Below are positions 20,296-26,262 of a stretch of DNA of 26,262 nt, piece after piece. This DNA comes from Chromera velia (taxonomy: Eukaryota > Sar > Chromeraceae), in NCBI GenBank assembly GCA_018398765.1, contig JAHBMJ010001620.1, positions 1-26,262 on the forward strand, read 5' to 3'. The translations under genes were made by a program, and so were the position numbers. Position 1 is the first letter of the stretch; every line of letters starts with the position of its first letter. Below the pieces are notes generated by a model that did no database searches, was not told where the DNA came from, and saw nothing but the letters and a program-made list of their open reading frames with translations.

Positions 20296-21874
20296 GTTTG
20301 GATTCCAGGTGGGCCCGAGGGAAATCATAAGAAATAATTTCTTACCACAAACATATGCCGACTGGTAATGATGAGGTGACTTAACCCGCCAGCCATCGTA
20401 TCCCAATGGCAAAGGGCAGTCTGTGAGTATTCATGTCATATTGCAAGCTAGGAGCATGCTAGCGAATGCTCACCTAAAGTGGCCGAACTTTAGGACTACT
20501 AGCTAGCGAAACACTGCTCCCCAGGATCGATCAGTCCGGTCCTAGGCATGCAGCAATAAGGGCACTGGCCTTTCAGGTGTCCCTCTGAAGAAGAAGCAAA
20601 AAGTACCACCTTATCCGCTCCTTAGCCTGCCCCACCCCTACGTCTCTCTCCGTGCTCACACACTTCTTCTATCGATATACGCTCCTGGGGACCAGTCACC
20701 TATACCAAAGATCACTCAGTCTCCCCCGCGGCACCTCCATTCGGACACAAGTTGTCAGACAGTGAATCGGATCGTCAATCAATTTTTCCCAACTTTTCTC
20801 TTCATAAGCTTTGCAAATTGATTTAACCCTTCCCCCATGGTTTGCCCCCCCTCCAACAATGGCGCACAACAAAGGGCGGAAAACTGCCCCGGGGGAAAAT
20901 AAGAACTGCTTAGGGAGAGGTTCCATCAAGGCAGACCATGAGCCTCCCCTCCCCTCCACCAAGCTTCCGAGAACCAATTTTATAAAACGTTGGCTGCTAC
21001 TATTCTCCTTCTGATATTCAGTCAGGTAAGCAGACGGAGGAAAAGAGACGTTCCCATACATTCCTTGTCTCCCTTACCTCTCCCCTCTCCTTTCTATGAT
21101 GGAGACCGGGTTTACGCAGTCCCCCATCCATTCGTTCACTTCTCTGTTGCTCGCTTCCCTTCTCAGCTTGCTATTTGATGTTCTGAAATCGATCTCATCT
21201 GGTTCACCTTCCAAGAGGGGAGGACTGACGGGTTACACAAGCTTCTTTACAGACCCCGAGCACACGCTTAACTCCCCCCTCCCGTGGCATGCCCACAATG
21301 CTTGAGGCAAAGCCAATCGAGCAAAGGAAAGACTTCTCAAATACCCCCCCACTCTGACACTGAGAATCTCTCTCATGGGCCTCAGCCCAACGGCTGCAAG
21401 GGTGGGAAACACAAAAGAATTCCAGGGCAGAGGGAGAGACCAACGTACAAAACGAAGCTGGAGGGAGTCTAAGCATGGTATACCGAAGTACCAATCTCTC
21501 TTAATTTCATACAAGAGTCTAGACCAGAGTTCTGTATACATGCACTGTCATGCAGAAAAAATATGATGATTGATATTGATTGCATGCAGATTTCTCAAAG
21601 AGTTTACCTATGGTCCTACGCATTCTTCAGCATTCATACGTAATAACAATTAAACACTGATTCGAAGAGCTCTGCGTAGACGCGTAGGGCCTGAGGGGGT
21701 CCATGTCTACTTGTGTACATCGGTTCTGGGACTTCGGTCCTGCCACGCATCCAGCCCTCCCATCTCTGACATTCATTCACGCGGGGTTCACAAAGTAATG
21801 GAGAAGAAAGAAACTGCAGGGTGGGGCGCACGCCTCGACCACTGTCTCACTCACTCACTCTTCCCCTTTCTACT
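20296..21874. other. Intergenic region, no gene assigned
   Basis: Holds several short open frames, the longest about 120 codons on the minus strand (20696-21061). None has recognisable motifs or neighbouring exons that extend it. The right end (about 21840-21874) is the 3' flank of the polymerase-epsilon subunit gene. Confidence 0.45.
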
Positions 21875-22720
21875 CTACTCCTCTCCATCCTCCTCATCTT
21901 CATCCTCTTCCTCGTCTTGAGGAGAGTCACCCACATCTCCTTCTTCTTCACCTTCCTCCTCCTCCTCTCCCGCGTCTCCTTCATCCTCCCCGTCGTCATC
22001 CCCTTCTTCATCCTCCTCCTCACCCGCGTCTTCCCCTTCTGCGACTGCATCCTCTCCGTCTCCGTCTCCCATCACCACATCCGCATCCTCACCAACGCCA
22101 ACAGGTGGCCCACCCCCTCCCTCTCCAACCCCCTCGGCGTAGTCTCCTTCGCCATCACCAACACCGTCAGCCCCCAAGCCCCTCTGTCTCGGCATCGACC
22201 CCTCCGTCGCCTCCCCTCCTTCTGTCTTGTCAAGATCAAGTTTAGGTCTCTTGTTTCTCTTGTATTTGTCGTTGTACAAATCGTTGCGCTTCTTGACATC
22301 GACCATAACTGCACGAAAACAAACGAAGAAACACCCAGACGGCATATCAACCGTGCAAGGAACAAAAACTTGCCATCACAAGGCAAGGAGACAAAGAAGC
22401 GAGCTACAGGGAGAATTTCGAATGCTTCTGTTGAGAAAGACACAGTCTTGCACGCATCTTTTGATAAATCACACGACACGAACAGACCAAAACGCTCCAA
22501 ACGACCGCTAGAAAGGGACAAACAGAACAAAGGTCAAGAAAAAAGAAAGGAACGAAGAAAGACAGAAAGAAAGAAAAAAAGTAAGCAAAACAGAAAGAAA
22601 GAAAGAAAGAAAGAAAGAAAAGAAAGAAAGAAAGAAAGAAAGATAGAAAGAAAGAAAGAAAGAAAGGAAGGAAGAAAAGTGGGGGAGGAAACGAAGGGCG
22701 GAATAAAGGAATGAAGGAAT

Positions 22721-22757
<37 letters not shown>

Positions 22758-23457
22758 AAGAAGCAAGTGCGGGGAGAAAAAGAAAAAAAGCAAGCAAGGA
22801 AGAAAGAAAGAAACAAAGAAAGACAGACAATGTCTTTCTTCTTCCCCTTCTTTTCTTCATGTACACGACAGACAAAAAGCAAGAAAGACAGACTAACCGA
22901 CAGACAGAAAGAAAGAAACAACGAAAGAAACACAGACAGGAAGACGGAAGCACAGATGGATGGACAGCCCGACAGACAGAAACAGAACGAGGCACGAATG
23001 AAGACATTAAAGTAACACGAATCAGCTAGTGAGGTATTGTGAACGTATGTTCACTTCCTCAATTAGTACGTGGCATAGATTGATTTCTCTTAGGTTGTAC
23101 GAAGTAGAAAAAAAGAAACAAAGCACCCATGGACAAACAAACCCACCCACCGACCCACCGTCCTCAAAGAATTCCTTCAGTTCGGGGATGATTTCTTCGA
23201 AGTCGCAGTCCCTCACAGCATCCAGGATATCGGCCCCCGTGATCATCGTCCTGCACGCATGCACCCAGGCAGCGGCCAAGCAAGCAACGGGGAGGGGGGC
23301 ACGGTGCAGAAGAAACGAACAATACCCAGATGCTGCCGGCATACGCTGGTGCAAGACTGGTTGGTAGACGACGAATCTACAGGAATATGGTTTGGCGCAA
23401 GGACGGCCAAATCTGCCTGACACTTGCATTTGAGGAGACGAAAAGGCAACGATGTGC

Positions 23458-23493
<36 letters not shown>

Positions 23494-23728
23494 AAGAAGA
23501 ACGATGTGCGTGTGTGTGAGAAAAAAAAAAAGAAAGCAAGCAAGCAAGCAAGAAAGCAAGAGAGCAAGAAAGCAAGCAAGCAAGAAAGAAAGAAAGAAAG
23601 AAAGAAAGGAAAAAAGAAAGAAAGAAAGAAAGAAAGAAAGGAAAAGAAAGAAAGAAAGAAAGAAAAGGAAGAAAGGAAGAAAGGAAGAAAGGTAGAAAGG
23701 AAGAAAGGAAAAGAAAGAAAGAAAGGAA

Positions 23729-23760
<32 letters not shown>

Positions 23761-23821
23761 GAGAAAGAGAAAGAAAGAAAGAAAGAAAGAAAGAAAAGGA
23801 AGAAAGGAAGAAAGGAAGAAA

Positions 23822-23854
<33 letters not shown>

Positions 23855-24371
23855 GAAGGAAGGAAGGAAGAAAGAAAAAAAGAAAGAAAGGAAGGAAGGA
23901 AGAAAGAAAAAAAGAAAGAAAGAAAGAAAGAAAGAAAGAAAAGAAAGAAAGGAAGGAAGGAAGGAAGGAAGAAAGAAAAGAAAGAAAGAAAGAAAGAAAG
24001 AAAGGAAGAAAGGAAGGAAGGACGGAAGGAAGGCAGGCAGGCAGGCAGGCAGGCAGGAAGAAAGAAAGAAAAGAAAGAAAGAAAAGAAAGAAAGAAAGAA
24101 AGAAAAGAAAAGGAGGGAAGGGAAGAAAGGAAGGAAAGAAAGAAAGAAAGAAAGAAAAGAAAGAAAGAAAGAAAGAAAGAAAGGAAAAGAAAGAAAGAAA
24201 GAAAGAAAGGAAAAGAAAGAAAGAAAGAAAAGGAAGAAAGGAAGAAAGGAAAAGAAAGAGAGAAAGAAAGAAAGGAAGGAAAAGAAAGAAAGAAAGAAAG
24301 AGAAAGAAAGAGAAAGAAAGAAAGAAAGAAAGGAAGGAAGGACGGAAGGAAGGCAGGCAGGCAGGCAGGCA

Positions 24372-24403
<32 letters not shown>

Positions 24404-24428
24404 AGAAAGAAAGAAAGAAAGAAAGGAA

Positions 24429-24466
<38 letters not shown>

Positions 24467-25330
24467 AAAGAAAAGGAGGGAAGGGAAGGAAGGAAGGAAA
24501 GAAAGAAAGAAAGAAAGAAAGAAAAGAAAGAAAGAAAGAAAGAAAGAAAGAAGGGACGTTCCGCTCTGCGCGACATGCCGCTCTACGAGGATGTCTTTCG
24601 ACGCAAGTCGCGGAAGCGTGAAAAAAAAAATGGATACGGAGAGGTTTTTCAGAAAAATGTTTCCAGCAGACACAAGAGAGCGAGTGGGGCGAGGCACTTT
24701 TGAGGGAAAGAGAGTAAGATGCACTTTTTCACTATCGTGATTCTGCAAATAGACGCGTCGCCCGTGTGTCGACAAAGCAAATCCCGTTTTGTGAGTCTTT
24801 TTTTTACAGAATTTGGGGGATTAATGCAATTTCACGGCACTGATCCCTCTCCCCCCTCAGAACAGTGAACGGAGAAGTAAATGGGCGGAGGGAAACAGCC
24901 AGCAAAGCATATGCCAGTAGTACGCCGACAGCAAAGGGTGAAGCGGCCCCACGACAGGAGGGCCAGTCAGGTATTAAGTGTTTCAGGAAGAGAGGGCTGT
25001 GAGAAAGACAAGAAGGCAGACAGACTGAAAAGAAAAGGGGAGTGCAATGACATGAGGCATGAAATTCAGGCCAAACGAGATCAAATGGCGACAAGAAAGC
25101 ACGCAGTAGAGTCGGAGACGAAAGGCAACGGGCCGTGCTGCTTTAACGTACCTTTTGTTTTTCTTGGCGATTTCGAGAGCTGCCGCGGTGATGTACAGGA
25201 TGAAGACGACGCCTGCCCGGTTGAAAGCGAGGGCACAGTCCTTCGAGAATTTCATGTTAGGGCATGCCTGTCGAAGGATGCGGTGCACATGGGCGTGGGG
25301 AAGCTCGATGGAGTGTTGGAGCATTGGCAT
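21875..25330 (-). CDS. DNA polymerase epsilon histone-fold subunit (POLE3/Dpb4 type)
   Basis: Three exons: 25330-25152, 23250-23159 and 22308-21875. They join in phase through AAAAG/GTACGT with GTGCAG/GACG, and GACG/GTGGGT with GTGCAG/TTATG, giving 234 residues. A TGA seven codons upstream supports the start. The histone fold runs from about residue 9 to 90: [16 protein letters not shown] (first helix), [19 protein letters not shown] and [14 protein letters not shown] (long second helix), [14 protein letters not shown] and [14 protein letters not shown] (third helix and following helix). This order and spacing match the H2B-like subunit that pairs with a POLE4/Dpb3 partner in DNA polymerase epsilon and in CHRAC-type remodelers. 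A basic stretch ([20 protein letters not shown]) and a very acidic Glu/Asp/Gly tail of about 100 residues follow. Human POLE3, at about 147 residues, has a shorter acidic tail. The first intron is 1901 bases and filled with microsatellite DNA. Confidence 0.88.
22556..22760 (+). repeat. (GAAA)n and (GA)n microsatellites
   Basis: GAAA units (about 22556-22675), then a GA run (about 22722-22753), in the second intron of the polymerase-epsilon subunit gene. Long Phe/Leu/Ser frames on the minus strand come from this repeat. Confidence 0.95.
23456..24553 (+). repeat. Polypurine (GAAA)n-type array, ~1.1 kb, with higher-order repeats
   Basis: Starts as GT and GA runs, then GCAA units, then a long mixture of GAAA, GGAA and AAAAG. 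Two similar blocks each contain GGACGGAAGGAAGGCAGG, a run of GGCA units (about 24031-24057 and 24351-24373) and downstream AAAAGGAGGGAAGGGAA, so part of the array was duplicated at about 320-360 bp spacing. It lies in the first intron of the polymerase-epsilon subunit gene, where the transcript reads as polypyrimidine. Open frames of 370-510 codons here are not genes. Confidence 0.97.
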
Positions 25331-26248
25331 CGTTCGTTTGGTTTCGGTTCAACGAGAAAGAAAAACAAAATCAAGTCCGTCAGCCAGATCGACACCACAA
25401 GCAGCAGGGCAGAAGTAGGGAAATTGCTCTGCTGCTCTAATGTGAACTGAAGCAGCGATAGAAAGAAGAGATCTCTTCGAAGAGCGGCCGAGAGCAAGTG
25501 TCTCAGTTAAATGTCGTCTCCGAGCTTCAATTCCAGCTTCAAATGGACATCAATCACTTGGGATGGAAATTTTCCAGACACAGGAGATTTCAGTTCCAGT
25601 GCTCGTAAGCCACATACGAGTGCACTTTTCGGTTCGTGACAGGCAGGCAGATGCAGGCAGTGTCCCTGCATGAGATCCAGGGAGTATCATTAGAGAGAAG
25701 ATGAGAGTCTGAAGATGTCTGGAGACTGCATGACTCGAAAAATCTCGAAAATCACTGATCGGCCCCGGCGTGCCTCCGCGCGTGTGCACATGTATAATCA
25801 TGTATATAATAGACGGACAGGACCTATGCCTAGGCAAGATGCATACTGGCCCGACAAAGGACCAGAGAGACACTAAGGAATATACGTCATGCATGCATGC
25901 ACATGCATTCACATGCATGTCACATCCTCAGCCGCGGGGCGGGGCCCCTGCATGTGGATCACACGCCTTGTCACATCTTTGTCACAACTTTTTTGTCGAT
26001 CTGACAACCTAGCTATGATTCGACGTTTTCTCTGCACATTCGAATGATTGTGACTATGAATACCACAGCAATGAATCAATGGTGATCATCACTGGCTGAC
26101 CGCCTTGCACCAACCCCCTTAGAAAACGCCCGCGAAAGCGGCAGCAAAAAATCGATTGCCTGTCGCCCGTTGTGTCGACCGTCTCCCTTCGCGTTCTAGT
26201 TGTTGGTTGAATTAAGGATACGCCCAGGTTGATCGCTCGCAGAGCGTG
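25331..26248. other. Upstream region of the polymerase-epsilon subunit gene
   Basis: Non-coding DNA 5' of the minus-strand start at 25330. It includes the TGCATGCA cluster listed separately. No other gene is recognisable up to the poly-C end. Confidence 0.45.
25888..25919. promoter_or_regulatory. Cluster of TGCATGCA-type palindromes
   Basis: CATGCATGCATGC, then ACATGCATTC and ACATGCATG, lie about 560 bases upstream of the polymerase-epsilon subunit start. TGCATGCA is a known binding motif of ApiAP2 transcription factors in apicomplexans. Whether it acts as a control element here is inference, as the motif also occurs elsewhere in the window. Confidence 0.35.
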
Positions 26249-26262
26249 CCCCCCCCCCCCCC
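26249..26262 (+). repeat. Terminal poly-C tract
   Basis: Fourteen C at the right edge of the window, mirrored by fifteen G at the left edge (1-15). Confidence 0.95.

Noticed and set aside
20696-21061. 121-codon minus-strand frame
   Set aside because: No motifs, no membrane or coiled-coil pattern and no neighbouring exons. It cannot be told apart from a chance frame.
23243-24775. 510-codon Phe/Leu/Ser-rich minus frame and 371-codon Lys/Arg/Glu-rich plus frame
   Set aside because: Both are translations of the (GAAA)n array within the polymerase-epsilon subunit intron. Only the short exon at 23159-23250 in this area is coding, and it belongs to that gene.

Overview
The window looks like nuclear DNA of an intron-rich microbial eukaryote. 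Genes are split by introns bounded by GT..AG, intergenic and intronic DNA is full of microsatellites, and the palindrome TGCATGCA recurs. That combination would fit an alveolate alga such as a chromerid (Chromera-like). This is an inference from style and not a match I could run. There are no bacterial operons, no rRNA and no tRNA that I can recognise. A 463-base run of N (11935-12397) splits the window.

Layout. 1-2150 holds two diverged copies of a ~600 bp segment, each opening with a poly-G tract. 2150-3920 is non-coding, with an AT-rich island holding a large palindrome. 3924-7399 (+) is a five-exon gene for a small soluble protein of unknown family; its last intron carries a ~1 kb (GAGT)n array. 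7400-11934 is AT-rich repeat DNA in which two copies of one dispersed repeat flank a single-exon HXXEE-family membrane protein gene (9348-10100, -). 12398-13421 has GA-rich sequence and a possible two-exon small gene on the minus strand.

13598-18757 (-) is the most notable gene. Its conserved blocks join in phase across eight exons into one ~651-residue protein. It fuses the two glycosyltransferase-like families that in bacteria are called rSAM/selenodomain-associated transferase 1 (TIGR04282, DUF2064) and transferase 2 (TIGR04283). 19362-19880 is a 519 bp non-autonomous DNA transposon (MITE) with TA target-site duplication. 21875-25330 (-) is a three-exon gene for the histone-fold subunit of DNA polymerase epsilon / CHRAC (POLE3/Dpb4 type) with a long acidic tail; its first intron contains ~1.1 kb of (GAAA)n-type polypurine DNA. 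The window ends in a poly-C tract.

The genes do not form an obvious pathway. The transferase fusion and the HXXEE protein both belong to families best known from bacteria, so horizontal acquisition is plausible. The polymerase-epsilon subunit is ordinary eukaryotic replication/chromatin machinery. All long open frames made of THSL, CLSV or FLSF repeats are translations of microsatellites, not genes.
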